From NCBI GenBank assembly GCA_930367205.1, contig OV884011.1:145139937-145203936 (forward strand): a DNA stretch of 64,000 bases, written 5' to 3'. Positions 37,768-50,448 of this stretch are shown piece after piece (the first letter of the stretch is position 1; each line of letters begins with the position of its first letter). The notes below the pieces were generated by a model that searched no databases, had not been told where the DNA came from, and saw only the letters and a program-made list of their open reading frames with translations. This stretch comes from Acanthosoma haemorrhoidale. Its lineage: Eukaryota > Arthropoda > Insecta > Hemiptera > Acanthosomatidae. The position numbers and the translations under genes are program-made.

Positions 37768-40700
37768 TACATCATGCATGCATAAACATTTCGTAAAACG
37801 TAACTCCGTATCTCCAACGTGTCCGTTTTCATCTAGCATGTCTAGAAGTAAGAGCAAGGAATGATTAAGAATCATCAATGTAAGATACAATTGGAAATTC
37901 ACCTTTAACTTTTGAAGCAAGTAGATTTCGTCAAGTACTACATCGGGTTCCGGATATACGGCAACACCAGCCTAGAGTCCAGATAGAAAGTAGGAAGTGA
38001 GTAGAGGAAATGAGCCAAAGCGATTAGATCTAGGGTGAGGATGTAAAGAGATCAGTTGTCCAGATAATGGTTAGCGATAATTCAGCAGGCCATGGTCTAT
38101 CTATTGTCAGTGCCTGCTCAATCCGTATCTTATAAAACGTACATTTAATCGAATCAATATATTAAATATATTAGAATACGGTATAATTCACTAACTAAAA
38201 AGTACTTTTACAAAAGTGTGGAGTAAAAACATTTATCTTCTCTTATACTAAATGTATTCTGGCATACAATGTTTGACTCATTTAAAAGCCATAATGGGAA
38301 TTGTTACAGATTTGAATACCAATCATAAAATTCAAGAAAATGACCGAAAGTTAATTATAGTAAATATATGTGAAGAATATGTCATCAATCGAAACATACA
38401 AAATTAGACTGTAGGAGAAGCCGAACAACATTCTACAGTCTTGGGAATAATAGCCACTGGTCTATTCCATGTTTCCAATAACCCTTAGTTATGGCCTTAT
38501 AAATTGAATATATTAGTGTATGTAAGTAATTATAGAATGAGTGTGACCACTATACACACTACCCATTTCCGAAATTAGGCAGGTTGCAGTTTGTTTAATA
38601 ATTTCACTACTGCGTACGTTTTATCCCCCCCCCCTTCCAAAAGATATTTTATGATAAAGAAGCTAGAACGTATTATGAATGTATATATAATAATACCACG
38701 GTGAGAATGTATGATACTGATCCGCTGGACTGAATGTTACTGTTACCTGCATTTTATCGCCTCAATACCTCATACTTGAAGTTACTTTAGTGTCAGAAGT
38801 CGAAAGCGGATTACAAGAAGGGTATTGCATAGAGGATGGAACAAGATACAGATAAGTTCAAAGCGTGGTGGTGGTGGCTGTGGTGTTACACGATCATTCA
38901 GATAGCAAGTGATACCTCCTCTGGGATTAACGTGGTAACAATGCCTTGATCCTAGGTTTAGATCTCATCTCTGCTGTAAAAAGCTCTAGCATGAGTTATT
39001 GGTTGCTCATTTATTACAGTCATTCCATTCTTTACAAATTTATATAATCATAGCACCATTCTGTATCTTATTTCCCTTTTCTGTAAAAGTTAGGTAAAAA
39101 GAGTTGTAGCAGTTCTTACAAAGAGGCTCGCCTTTAGTCATTCAACGTTCTCCACATACAATCAGATGTATTATCAAGGAAGTTTTACATCCATTTTCTT
39201 GAGAGTTTGTGATTTGCTAATTCGATTAAAATAATAGTTGCTGACAGTGTAATAGCTCTATAAACAGTCATTGACAGAGAAAAAGATGAATTTGTTTTTA
39301 GAGATGTGGAGTGTCCGGCACTGATTGCAGTTTTAAGTTTCAGCCTCCACTAATCCTGAATAACTTCAAAGACATGAGTTAAATAATTATAGGCATTCGT
39401 TGAAGTATCAAAGTGTTCAATTTCTATGCGTTTAAAGAAAATGAAAATAAAAAGTAGTAAAATCTAGAGAGAGTAACTAGGCTCCAAACCCCTACTATAA
39501 AATAGTTGTCACCCCAACCCCAGCAGTCAGGTAGGCTGTTCCACAAGAGATTTCTTTGGCGTCATTATTACCCAAACTCTGCTGTCGGAACTGTTAAGTG
39601 ACTGTTTCTCCAACATCCTTCCATTGTCGCCCCACTAACGTCTTTATAACAGTGTAGGTATGGATATTCACTTGTGCGGTTTGGGAGTCATAAGCAGCTT
39701 TTTTTCTTTTTTTTTAAGCAGCTTCCCGAGCACCTTGATTAACTAGCACGTTGCAATGTATTCTTGTACGGGATGGAAACCAAAACTATAAAACTTCACT
39801 TCATGTAGTTAAGATGGTTTTGTAGATGAGAAACAATTCACATTTTCAAGGATATCCCACAAAAAATAAATAAAAAAAACACATTTCTAAAATAGCCAAA
39901 ATAAAACTCATTATATGGCAATGTTTTGTCATGAAATTCATCTTTGTTTTATTAGGATGCTTGGATGTCGGTACTTAAGAAACATCTTACGGAATGAGTA
40001 AAATTAATTTCAAACAATTAATGAACGTTCTTGAATGAGTTATTTATATAAATAAACAACTCATTAAAGAATTGCGTTATCAAACTCAAACAACCTCTTC
40101 AGTTATCGTTTATCAATCGAAATTTCTGTCTTGAATGGAATACTACAAGGAAACATAAAAATACATAACGAGTGCCATTTACTGTAATCTCAAGGCAAAC
40201 ACTTGACTTTAGTGACCTTGTTGGTTAAGACAAACAAAAAATAATTGAAAAAAATAAACGTTTCGGCATTTTGAAACTGACAAAAAATACACTACATGTT
40301 TAGGTCAAATATCTTCCCAAGGCACACATACGACCTTGTTATTCCCTTCCCCACTCTGAAAAAAAAATTAATACAGCATTCAACGTTCTGAATTAAATAA
40401 TAGCCGATGATAATCGCTCGTTTTCACTACTGACAAAAAGTACAGGAGTAAACAGAACCTGTCTTATTACGATATGAGAAACCTGTTATACCGGCGATTA
40501 AAAAATCACTGGGATAATTCCTGACCGGGAATGTGAATAATGATGATAATTACAACTCAGGCGAACGATTTTTAATTTTTGATGTGAACCAGTTCCCGGT
40601 GCGCAATATTTAATTAGTGTTTGTGAAAGGGAACACATAAGTCTTAGCAGACAATTGATGATAATTTAAAATAGAAGTGACAGCAGGAAATTGCCTGATT

Positions 40701-40959
40701 CCCGAGTCAGAAGGGATGGAATTTCGAACCACTTTGGAGTAGTGAATGAATAACACAACTAATATTTTTTATGATAAAGTTGGTAGAAGATAAAAGATAG
40801 ATACATATTGCGTCAAAAATAATGTAGGTAATTTGAACTAAAGGACTAGAAAAGACTGGTATTCCCCTCAGCCGTTCTGTAACAACCGCGCTGTTGTGAA
40901 GATTAGGTAAGGTGGCGGGACTATAAAAAAACAGATTTGATTGACAGCACTAGCGTTCG
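37768..40959. other. Mostly AT-rich DNA, no gene seen
   Basis: An oligo(C) tract of 10 lies at 38625-38634; the bases after it (TTCCAAAAGATATTTTATGA) resemble the LINE fragment B 3' end, so a very short third 3'-end copy is possible. On the minus strand at 40718-40730 there is a B-box-like word (GGTTCGAAATTCC), an isolated SINE hint. Nothing else could be supported. Confidence 0.45.
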
Positions 40960-41312
40960 TAGCTTAGAGGTCAGCCCTTACATCTTTTTACACTCCATCG
41001 GACATCGTTACCTTGTGGGTGGGGACTTTAATGCGAATCACCAACACTGGGGTTCAAGATACAAGAATACACACGGACGTGTTTTGCTGTTTGCACTTAC
41101 TTGGAAACATTGCTCCACGATCTCTCCTGACACAACCACCTTGGCCATCAGATCCCAACCGAAATCCAGATCTCTTTGACTTCTTCTGCTACAATAGTTT
41201 AGGAACACTAAACTATTCACTCACGCACCTCGATGACCTCTCCTCCGATCATAGCCCTTTATTATTAACCATTTCCCTAAGACCAATTCATAAACTGCCT
41301 TCTCCTTATTAG
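40937..41312 (+). pseudogene. LINE endonuclease domain, C-terminal part (decayed)
   Basis: The frame starting at 40937 reads LHSIGHRYLVGGDFNANHQH and WGSRYKNTHGR, the GGDFNA-H-WGSR signature of LINE apurinic-like endonucleases that nick the target DNA. A frameshift near 41095 moves the reading to the next frame, which continues SDPNRNPDLFDFF and ends DDLSSDHSPLLLTIS. The SDHSP motif holds the terminal catalytic Asp-His pair. The amino-terminal half of the domain is absent. Typical full domains are about 220 residues; about 110 remain. Confidence 0.85.
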
Positions 41313-41699
41313 GGGCCCAGTCGGTTGGGAACACTTCCGCCAGCTACCTACAGATTCCGTACACCTCAAAGTGTCCCAGAAAATGTGTCCCTTCTCTGGT
41401 CCAGAGGTCGGCTTGGGAGACATCGTCACCCCACGTCATCCAAAAATTCACAATCAAAATCGTTTACCTCAGCATCTCAAAGACCTAATCCAATCCGAAC
41501 GCCACTCCAGAACAGTGTGACAAGGATCCCAACATCCTGCTGATCGCCGCTCGAACAATCAGTACTGCATATTGGTAAAGCGGCGATTGGCATCCTTCCA
41601 TTCCGATTCATTCAATTCCCACCTCTCCTCTCTGTCTACCAGGGATAACTCCCTGTGGAATGTAACTAAAAAATCCTAAAGTATCATTCTGTTTCACAC

Positions 41700-43000
41700 C
41701 CACTCCGTCGTGATGATGTGTCCTGGGCGGCTTCAGATAGGGATAGGTCGGAGGAATTCGCTCTGCATCTTTCCCATACTTTCACACCTCAACTTTGTCA
41801 TCAAAACCATACTCATAGCACAACTGTTGAAGATGTCCTCACTCCACCTATACCTCTCTTACTTCCACCAAAAGCCGTTAACCCCTCTGAGGTCAAATAC
41901 CTTCTGAAAAAATTACCTTAAATCTCCTAGATATGATCTCCTTACTCCTCGGTTCCTCCAACAACTTCCTCCTAAAGCCTTAATCTTCCTAACATACATC
42001 CGTAATTGCATTATCCGAACTACGCACTTTCCTCTCCTCTGGAATTATTCCATTATTGTCCTATTTGCCAAACCCAGTAAACCACCCATTGACGCCTCAT
42101 CTTACCGTCCAATTAACCTACTCCCTATCCTCTCAAAAATATTTGAAAAAATCCTATTAAAACGTCTACTTCCAATTGCTGAATCCAAAAACCTTTTTCC
42201 TACACACCAGTTTGGTCTCCCTCAACGACATTCCACTGATTAACAAGGTCTTCGCGATGTTGATCACATTCTTCAGCCATTGAATCCAAACAGTATTGCA
42301 CTGCTGCATTTTTGGACATAGCTCAAGTTTTTGGCAGGGTTTGGCACGCAGGTTTGCTTTGCAAGCTCAAAAGATATTAACCACAGACCCTTTTCCTAAT
42401 CCTAAAGTCCTACCTTTCAAACCGTTTCTTCCAAGTCAGCTGTGGTTTAGAATATTCTAACTACTATCCCATAAAAGCAGGAGTTCCACCTATACACCGC
42501 TGGTGTCCCCTCTACCCCCAATACCTTCTTGGCAACATTTGCAGATGACACTGCAGTCTTGTCATGCCACTCAGACCCCAATAGAGCACCCCATAACCTT
42601 AAAAAACATTTTGATTAGATCGAGTATTGGTGCAACCAATGGCGGATCAAAGTTAATGAAACAAAATGTTCCCACACCTTAGTTATTACCTTCACCCTCT
42701 GTCGCAAGTCTTGTCCGCTAGTTTATTTTAATTCCATTCCTCCCCTGTTTCCGAAACAGTACGGTACTTAGCCTTCCATCTGGACAAACGACTGACCTGG
42801 AACCCACATACGAGGCTAAAAAGACAAGGACTAAACAGACGCTTTGCACAACTGTACAAAGTTTTACTGAAGCCAATCTGGACATACGGTATAGAGCGAT
42901 GGGGGGCAGCAAAAATGCCGAACATCAAGCACATCCAATCGTTTTCATCAACAGTCCTGAGAACAATAGTAAATGCCCTTTGAATGAACTCATCCCTTTC
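41700..43000 (+). pseudogene. LINE reverse transcriptase and C-terminal region (decayed)
   Basis: The reading starts with an ELHLSHTFTPQ-like segment and VNPSEVKYLLKKLP, the usual lead-in to the RT fingers (41718-41921). RT blocks follow: FAKPSKPPIDASSYRPINLL then LPILSKIFEKILLKRL, then HQFGLPQRHSTD (to about 42240). The palm motif with the catalytic pair is kept as FADDTAVLS at about 42538-42564. The preceding QGS block is lost in a small deletion, since the text jumps from AGVP to a second YTAGVP. After RT come HLDKRLTWNPHTRLK and the Jockey-type YKVLLKPIWTYGIE, with about 70 bases deleted between them relative to the copy at 14823-15195. Several stops: inactive. Confidence 0.85.
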
Positions 43001-43310
43001 AAGTTCATGAAATTCCATAGTAGCCTATCCATATACCCTAATCCTGTAGCATAGTCATTGTTGCACTGCACCACTCATCCCTATAATTCTCCTCGGAGAC
43101 TGAAACGGCAGTGGCCTCGTGACCTGCTATAAATCGTGACAGTGGGAGTCCTGGCAATGGCCAGTTTCTCCAATCATGTTCTGAGCGTATGTGGCTCTCG
43201 CGCTCTTGGTCAGCCTCCACTGGCTCGTATCCGGTGACGTGGCTGACGGAGGAGCGTGGGGGACTTCCTAAGACTCTGCTTCCTCTTTCGCATGGGAAGG
43301 AGGTGAGAAC

Positions 43311-44739
43311 CATGCGAACTGGGCAACCCACAGCGAAGCACAAGGGAGAGTTGCAGCCGAGACTTGGAAGAGTGAACAACCCTTGAATAATGGAGGGTAC
43401 CCCACGACCTACTCTAAACAAACTATAAAAAAAAACCTCATTAGGGAAACCTAGAGCAGGTCGTAATGCCAAGGCAGTCTGCTTCTGAGAGGGTGTCAAG
43501 TCCTATAACCTTCGGAATTTAGTTTAGGAGAAGAAAAATAAGGTAAAAGCATTCAATTGTACTCAAGCAAAATTTATGGATGACTGCATTATTTTATTTA
43601 ATACAATTTATTACAAGTAAGGTAATCTACTGCTTTCCTTCATTGAATCTAGGAAGTTATTAAAGACAGTGGTCTTTACGGCTTTTTCCGCGAGGTTGTG
43701 GATAACACAGTTTTCTTCTTTAGCTCTTAATTTCGTTTTTCATCCTCCACTTTCTTCTATAGTTAAATCGTAGATTTTATTATCAGATTGTACTTTCTTG
43801 ACAATCGTCGTGTTTTTAATGAAATCATCCTATTCTATATGGAGTACGCTAAATTTTCATTAATCTTATTTATTCCAGTGGGAATGAGACAACAATAGTC
43901 CTTTCCTTTTTTTAAGCTACACCGAATATCTTCAGGGCTTAAGATTTCCATCGACTCGGTTTAATTTAGTTTGATTATGAGGGTGGAATTATACTAGGAC
44001 ACAGTAAAAAGTATTTTAGGATGCAATGCTGGTTTCGGAAGCTTCCCAAAGCACTTTTACGTTAAATAAACGTAATTAGTGGGTAGACTCCTGTAGGGAA
44101 CTTTTTCCTTTCAACCTTTTTTATCAAAGTGTACAAGTAATTTCACTTTTTTTTTTTAGTGGGCCTGTACCTAGTATAAAATATCGATCCCTCACTAATA
44201 TGCTTCGCTATCGGGCGCGACTCGACTCCTAGCACGTAGTCTTCGCAATTTCACGAAAGTATCGGAAGATTGTTCCACCCGAAGATAATTCCTTTATGGT
44301 CGATCTATACAGAAGTTGTAATATCTGGCCCTGGGACTTTCTCTTTCTAAGTGCGCACTCACGATAGTATGGCTCTAGCTCCCGCGGGAGGTGCTAATAC
44401 TTAAATAGAACTTGGGTTGTAGGGCGAGCTTAAGGAAAAGTTAGGTGGAGTTCATTGTACCTTGGTAAAGTTCGTAGAAGCCTTTCTTTGAAAGACGCAT
44501 ATGGCTCTACGTTTTATTATATATTTGTTAGCTGTAAGTATTAATGACCCGGTAACGTGATTCGGACCTAATATATTGTGCCTAACTTTAAAATAGAACA
44601 TTCCATCTGCCATTGTATAACCAAAGTGAGAAAATGTCCAATAGTGTGACCACGATTTTTAGTGTTAAATAATTGGAAATTCCCTCCATTCCATGAACTA
44701 TGTTCATTCAATTATTATTAATAACTATTATTTGTGGCA
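43311..44739. other. No gene seen; GC-richer left end
   Basis: Bases 43311-43480 are GC-richer and may still belong to the Jockey 3' region. The minus-strand 153-codon frame 43499-43038 runs antisense through that repeat and is not considered a gene. From about 44160 to 44420 there is another mixed-composition stretch without recognisable content. A run of T lies near 44150. Confidence 0.45.
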
Positions 44740-45780
44740 CATGATCCCACTATTTCCCCACAATTACAATATCTCTGTAACCCGTCCAAATAGTACTCGG
44801 CGTTTTTTTCTGCAAAATAATCGTTCACGAAGGTGATTGCCTCTTCATTTGACGAAAATCTCTGTCATCCGAGCGCAATTTTTAGATGAGGGAACAAAAA
44901 GAAGTCACTTGGGGCTAGATCTGGTGAGTAGTTAAAGTGGTGAGTAGTGACCTAGATGGTCAAGCAGTTCAAGCCGTAATTCATGGATTTTCGCCATGGC
45001 AACCGCTGAGGTGTGAGACGGTGCGTTTTCTTGGTAGAACAGGATTTTATTTTTTTGCAAATGTGGCCGTTTTTCCGCAAGTTCTGCCTACAGCTTGTCA
45101 AGTAATTATGCGTAGTATGCTCCTGTAATGGTTTTTCCTTTTTGAAGATAATCGATTAAAAAAACTCCATGACTATCCAAAAAAACAGTCGCCATCACTT
45201 TCCCAGCCGAAAAAACAGTTTTTGCTTTTTTTGGAGCCAGTTCCCCCTTTGCAGTCCACTGTTTGGACTGTAGTTTTGTTTCGGGCGTATAATGGTGTAT
45301 TCCAAGTTTCATTCACAGTAATTAATCGGCGCCAAAACTCGGATTTATTGCGCCTAAACTGCGCCAACAGAGCGTTGGAAATGTTCATTCGAACACGTTT
45401 TTGGTCTAACGTGAGCAAACGCGGCACCCAACGCGCGGACAGCTTTCTCATCTCTAAATGTTGATTTAATACGCGACAAACACGTTCTTTTGACATGTTC
45501 ATAACCTCTGCTATCTCTCTCACTTTAATTCGGCGGTCGTCTAGTAGTGAACTTTGGCGATGTTTTCGTCGGTAGTTGCAGTTTTTGGACGTCCCGAACG
45601 TTCATCGTCTCCCAAGCTCTTACGACCACGTTTAAATTCAGCTGCCCAAAATTGTGGTAAATGATGGTGCAGAATCCAACTCATCTTTGATTTGCGTAGG
45701 CGTATTGCCTTTCAAAAAAAAGATCGGTGGCGTCGGTAGATCAGTACCGATCTTTCGACACGTCAATTTTTTTCTTCCAT
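44740..45780 (-). pseudogene. mariner transposase, irritans-type (inactive)
   Basis: Read on the minus strand from the ATG at 45780, the translation begins MEEKN, then LKGNTPTQIKDELDSAPSF, then the inter-domain GRPKTATT-like segment, then the helix-turn-helix VREIAEVMNMSKERVCRVL, then MRKLSARWVPRLLT. The catalytic part follows, with HHYTPETKLQSKQWT, LIDYLQKGKTITGAYYA and YSPDLAPSDFFLFP. Family members use a D,D34D triad. Here the first position reads VNETW (Asp to Asn, near 45305), the second QENAPSH (Asp to Glu, near 45030) and only the third (SPDLAPSD) is intact. At least three frames and several stops are involved, so the copy is dead. The C-terminal end fades near 44740. Terminal inverted repeats were not found, so the element ends are undefined. 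Confidence 0.9.
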
Positions 45781-45878
45781 ATTCTTAACGACATTCTGTT
45801 AGGGAACGAACTGTAGACCTACCTGGCAATACTGCATGTCGGCTTGAGAAGCAGAAATAGGGTGCTGTTTAGGTGGTC

Positions 45879-45912
45879 GGCCAATCTTCATTAATATGAA
45901 AAATGATTGGCC
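45879..45912. other. Inverted repeat beside the mariner remnant
   Basis: GGCCAATC (45879-45886) and GATTGGCC (45905-45912) are perfect inverted arms, with a second inner pair TTCAT/ATGAA. It lies about 100 bp upstream of the transposase start. It could be part of the mariner 5' end, a pair of opposed CCAAT words, or chance. Confidence 0.5.
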
Positions 45913-48904
45913 TATCAGTGTTATGTGTCTTTGAATTTCAACCCCTGATATTCCTTCGTGTAAATTTTGACCTTGTTCTCTCTAGATAGGAAATGTAAAA
46001 GTTGATAAACTTGGGTAAAAATAGACACTGAGTTGTGAGAGAGGGATGAATAGGAACGGGGCATAAACTTTACTGACCTATCTCACTCTGTTCTATAGTA
46101 GCCTCCCAGCGGAGTATAGGTCCCTCCTCCCACTGACTCTCTCAAGTGACACTTTTTAACCGTTTCTCGTTGTTTCCGGTTTTTACAATATTATTTGTGT
46201 CGTAACCAGACTATTTTTTTTAATACCCACCCTTAATTGGTATCTATATTTTGAGAACCCATTAGATATCACGTTGTCTAATGGGCCCATTATACCCAAA
46301 AGGGTCACACATCAAAGTACTGAACTCGCTCAACTTAGCATGTTCAATGTCCAACTCTCAATGAAAATGAAAGCTTTAAAATAATTCACTATTGAGTAAC
46401 ATTAAGAGTTGTAAAATTAATTCATAATATTTCATAGCATTTCTGATTTTCAGAAAAATAATTGGCAGGTAATGACAATGAGATTCTTCTGTCCGGTCAC
46501 AAAAATAAAATTTGCTTATGTGAAAATCAAACTCACAGTTTTGCTCTAAGCGAACCTTAACGCCAGAGTCTGGTTTTAATATTTTAGGTTTTTTTTTATT
46601 TACTGTTAAAATTTTAATTATTAGTGAGAGAAAAATTTCAATTACAAACCAACGAGAGACTCCCGGATTTTAATTGGGCTGCTAACGCACAGGTAATCGA
46701 TCAATCTATAGTCAATGATATTAAGAAGAAAAATCAAATAATTAATAAACAAAAATATGGGCAAATTTTGGAAAGGAACTTTTGACAAAACAAATTTTAA
46801 AAAAAGATATACACTCAATGTTTGGTACTTGTTGAGCACATCGTTAGCCAGTATATTTGCAACGGTTGAAAATATCGATAGAATCAAATTACAGAAGGCC
46901 TGCTGTCAAAAGACAGCCGTGAATTCCAATTTCATCAAAGGATTCGCATTTTCTTATCGGTGTTATGCCTCCAGCGTAGATCCATAAAACACACGCCTCC
47001 TAATGTTTGATTAGGATTTTTTAATGATTCATTAGATATCTCTATTAATATAATAATTTTGTCTGAAACATTATTGTGACTCGGAAGGAACCCTACTACA
47101 TATACAGTAGCAAGACTAGCCGCTTCCAAGGTAATAAGAAGCTTACTAGAGGCAGTCAATATCCCCGCTTAAGTAGTGACGCACGGTGGGTGGTAAGCAA
47201 CCAACCCATTAATCCTCGGAAGATAAAAGTTACCCATCATCGAGTGATTCAGCGGACAAAAATCTGTACTGGGAGCTGAAATAATGATTTAATTGATTTG
47301 AAATGTTAAAGAATATTCCACAATTCGCTAGCTTTTAAGATTTAAAATTCTTAATTTTCTATTAGTGTAATGTGTTGTTGAGATATCGGCTTAGGTTTAC
47401 GAAAGAATGGTGCTTACTAATAAATTCAATAATGTTTGTCTCCAACTCGTTGTGTCTTTCAGTCCTTTACTCTTATCCATTGGGATTGTAATTGACTATT
47501 TAAAACAATAGTAGGAGTCTCATCCAAAAAGTATTTTTTTCTCTGAAGATTTCTATTATCGGATAGGTAGAAAATTGACAAGGCTATTTTTTAAATATGA
47601 TGCGATTGTTAAAAATCAAGATTCTATCTTAAATAACCAACAAATAGAAAATAAACTTAATTCGTTTTAATGTGAACCCGCTTTTAATTGAAGGTCACCA
47701 AAGTGAGTAACAGAAAACCCTCGTGTTACTTATAGAAACTCCTCACGGAGTGACGTAGATTTCATTTCGGGATGAGCTCTAACTTCAAAGGTGGTGCTTA
47801 GTAATCTCAGCTTACGGTCTAAGTAGGTTAAGTTCCCATTGTCCCCTTATCACATTAAAGATGGAAATTGTCGAAAGTTTGATTGCTCAAGTCTATGGGA
47901 AGATTCTACAGCGCGATATCGTAATGGATTGGGTGCATTAAACATGAATCATTAGTGACAAAACATTATTTTTAAACTTTTAAACTTGATTCTGTTTTCA
48001 ACCCTGCAACACGTGCTGCAATCACATACAAATGTGCAGTACCGAATGACTTGATACCCCTATGTGAGAGAAGAACACCCTTCCTTGACTAGTAACTAAC
48101 AGTACAGCTTTCAACCGACTCTTTCTGTCGTGCAAGGTGCGCGCTGAATGTAAAAGCCCGTGTTCTCTGGATTGCAGTGAATGGGAAAAATTAAACCAAA
48201 GGACTACATTGTAGAGCCCTCCGCTAGAGTTCTGGCTCGCGAGAGCACAACTACGGAATTTTTTTTCCACCAAAAACCTTCTATTTGAAGAAGTCCTGCA
48301 AGAAATTACTGCATATTATATTATTATAATAAAACAATTATGGGTCTGACCTGAGAACTTTAAAGGAGGGAGTCTAAGTAAATTGATAACCCAAAGTAAC
48401 AATTTCCTTTTTTATTTATTAGACAGGCCTACAAGAAATTTTTTTTTTGTCTAGGATTTAGGCTTGTGTCCGGATAGGGTTAACTCAGACGATTGACCGG
48501 AATGGACACTGGGATAAGCTGGGTTTTAGCCCCGTCTAAGCCATTTTATTTATTATTTAGCTAATAATTATTAAAATATTGAGGTCACTTACCACGAGAA
48601 ATGATTATTAATGGTTTGGAAGGTTACTCTAGATTGTGATATTTTCTTTATTTTAAATAATATGATTAGATTAATTTAAAAAAAAACCCAACATCAACTG
48701 TTCTCACAGCAGAAAGTGAAACACAGATATGATTTTTTGAATTTAAAATTCTGAAGACGTTTCATTTCCTATTCGATCTGTATGGACTGTATGTCGGTAG
48801 GCGAAACGTCAATGGTATAACTATGTGTGTCAATGGACTGCTAAACTGATAAAATCTTCAACTTGAAATTAAACGTAATTTTTAATAATTATCAGCCAAA
48901 TAAA
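45913..48904. other. Mostly AT-rich DNA, no gene seen
   Basis: A GC-richer patch at 48010-48260 contains an 83-codon minus-strand frame (48273-48022) that is not recognised and has no second copy. Other frames are of chance size. Confidence 0.45.
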
Positions 48905-48990
48905 AAATATGCTGGCATGATCGGTACTGGAACCCGGGACCTCTCCATTATCCAGTCGTCCAGTCGAGGTCTCTATGTAAATAAACAATT
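48905..48990 (-). repeat. tRNA-derived SINE fragment
   Basis: On the minus strand the text CTGGATAATGGAGAGGTCCC is followed by GGGTTCCAGTACCG, a tRNA variable-region and T-arm-like arrangement with a near-consensus B box (about 48929-48940 on plus). It resembles the plus-strand fragment at 25676-25760. A complete A box and cloverleaf are not drawable, so this is not a working tRNA gene. No clear A tail or target duplication. Confidence 0.5.
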
Positions 48991-50448
48991 CTGAGTTTAT
49001 AAATTTGAATATTTCGATTATAGTTATTAATTAAAGAAACAAAACCATCAAAATCATAGCAAGCATTTATTTATGCTCAACAGATGCAATGAGCCAAGCA
49101 ATCACTCGCAGAAACATTCAAGCTATTATTTCTCCTCAGGCGGGAAAGGACTATTTCTCTCCCTTGAAGAAGGATGCCTGGAAACTCCCAAGGCACGTGA
49201 CAGGGGTAGGAGACAATTAACCTAGAAACCGAGGAGTGATTTTCTAGATTTAAAACGGCTAGAAGAAAAAAGAAAAAAGAAGAAAACAACGGGAGGGAGG
49301 GAGCAAGTTGAAGCATCGAGAGCTTGAAATACCGCATAACTAAAATAATCCTATGAACTATATCATTATAAACCTGCATAAAGAAAAAAGAATAATCCTG
49401 TAAATTCATCATAAATCAATAATTTATAAGTATATATATATATTTATCATATAACATAAAATCACCTTCATAAATTTTCTTCAGCCATGAAATTTAATTT
49501 TAATAGTAAAAACGGGCACTAGGTTGTGCAAAACATTATGTGGGCGTACATAATAAGTACTTAATAGGTTACCTAATGTCATGAACAAACCTCTGATACG
49601 TGAAACAGATATCAGAAAATTGGATTATTTTACGTTACAAAATAAACCATCAATTTATTTTATTCTTGGGGCAATTTCTATACACGTTACTATCATATAT
49701 TTATTCTTAAAATATGAGATTGTAAATTGACCTTCTATTGTCATTTTCAATTTCGAAAAAATTATAGTATTATTGTTCCAATGACTGACAGTCTGTAGTT
49801 ACTGGTTCTTTGATGTCCCAAATCAGTGAAGAACTTGTAGTCCTATTCGTATTCGGGCAACGGATCTATAATTCAGTAGCTCTAACAAATAAGTAGACAA
49901 CGGTAAATACTGCGCTATTGTTGCCATAACCGGATTACACAAGGGTGTAAAACCACAACATATAGCCTGTTCAAAATTGAAACCAATGCTCTCTACTTCA
50001 TTACATAAACTAAGTTCATTATCATCGCTTTTATTAGCTATACTAAAATTAATATCAACAGATCAATCCGAGAATGAACAAAATACGAATGTTCACGTAA
50101 GAATCACAAAGATAAGGACACCGATTTTTACATCAACTAGATTTGGGAGCTTGTTGAGAATGTTTTATGTACGTTCGTTGTCTGAATCGCTGAAACATTA
50201 AACGTTCTACGAGCCTTCGGAATCAGAAAAAAAGATAACTTCCTAGAAGGTAAGGTTATAATCGGAGTGGTCCATTATACAAAGGATGGCCGGACCGAGA
50301 AGTTGTTTTTCAGAAAGTTTTTTCTGGTACCTGTTTCTGAGATTTTAGTTAGTACTATTATTTTTATTATGATGGAATCTCACAGCTACCAAAATCATAA
50401 TGTATATAATAATAGTATTTATTTATTTATCCTAGGAGAACTACCCAT
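48991..50448. other. AT-rich DNA, no gene seen
   Basis: The minus-strand frame 49412-49077 (111 codons) runs through purine-rich sequence (AAGAAAAAAG type), which suppresses stops; it is not recognised. A short TA repeat lies near 49431. Confidence 0.5.

Larger units (their letters stand above)
40937..43310 (+). mobile_element. Degenerate Jockey-clade non-LTR retrotransposon
   Basis: This is the longest mobile element in the window. In order on the plus strand it has the end of an AP-like endonuclease (40960-41312), a linker (41313-41930), a reverse transcriptase (41930-42640) and the post-RT C-terminal region with WTYGIERWGAAKMPNI (42850-42930), then a GC-rich 3' region (43040-43310) that also ends the minus-strand copy at 13640. 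All three plus-strand frames are needed to follow it, with many stops and frameshifts, so it is an old, inactive copy. The N-terminal half of the endonuclease and any ORF1 are missing, consistent with 5' truncation. The order EN-RT and the C-terminal block place it in the Jockey clade. Confidence 0.9.

Noticed and set aside
43038..43499. 153-codon minus-strand frame
   Set aside because: Antisense to the GC-rich 3' region of the Jockey element; the low stop frequency follows from composition.
49077..49412. 111-codon minus-strand frame
   Set aside because: Much of it is low-complexity purine-rich DNA; no family recognised.
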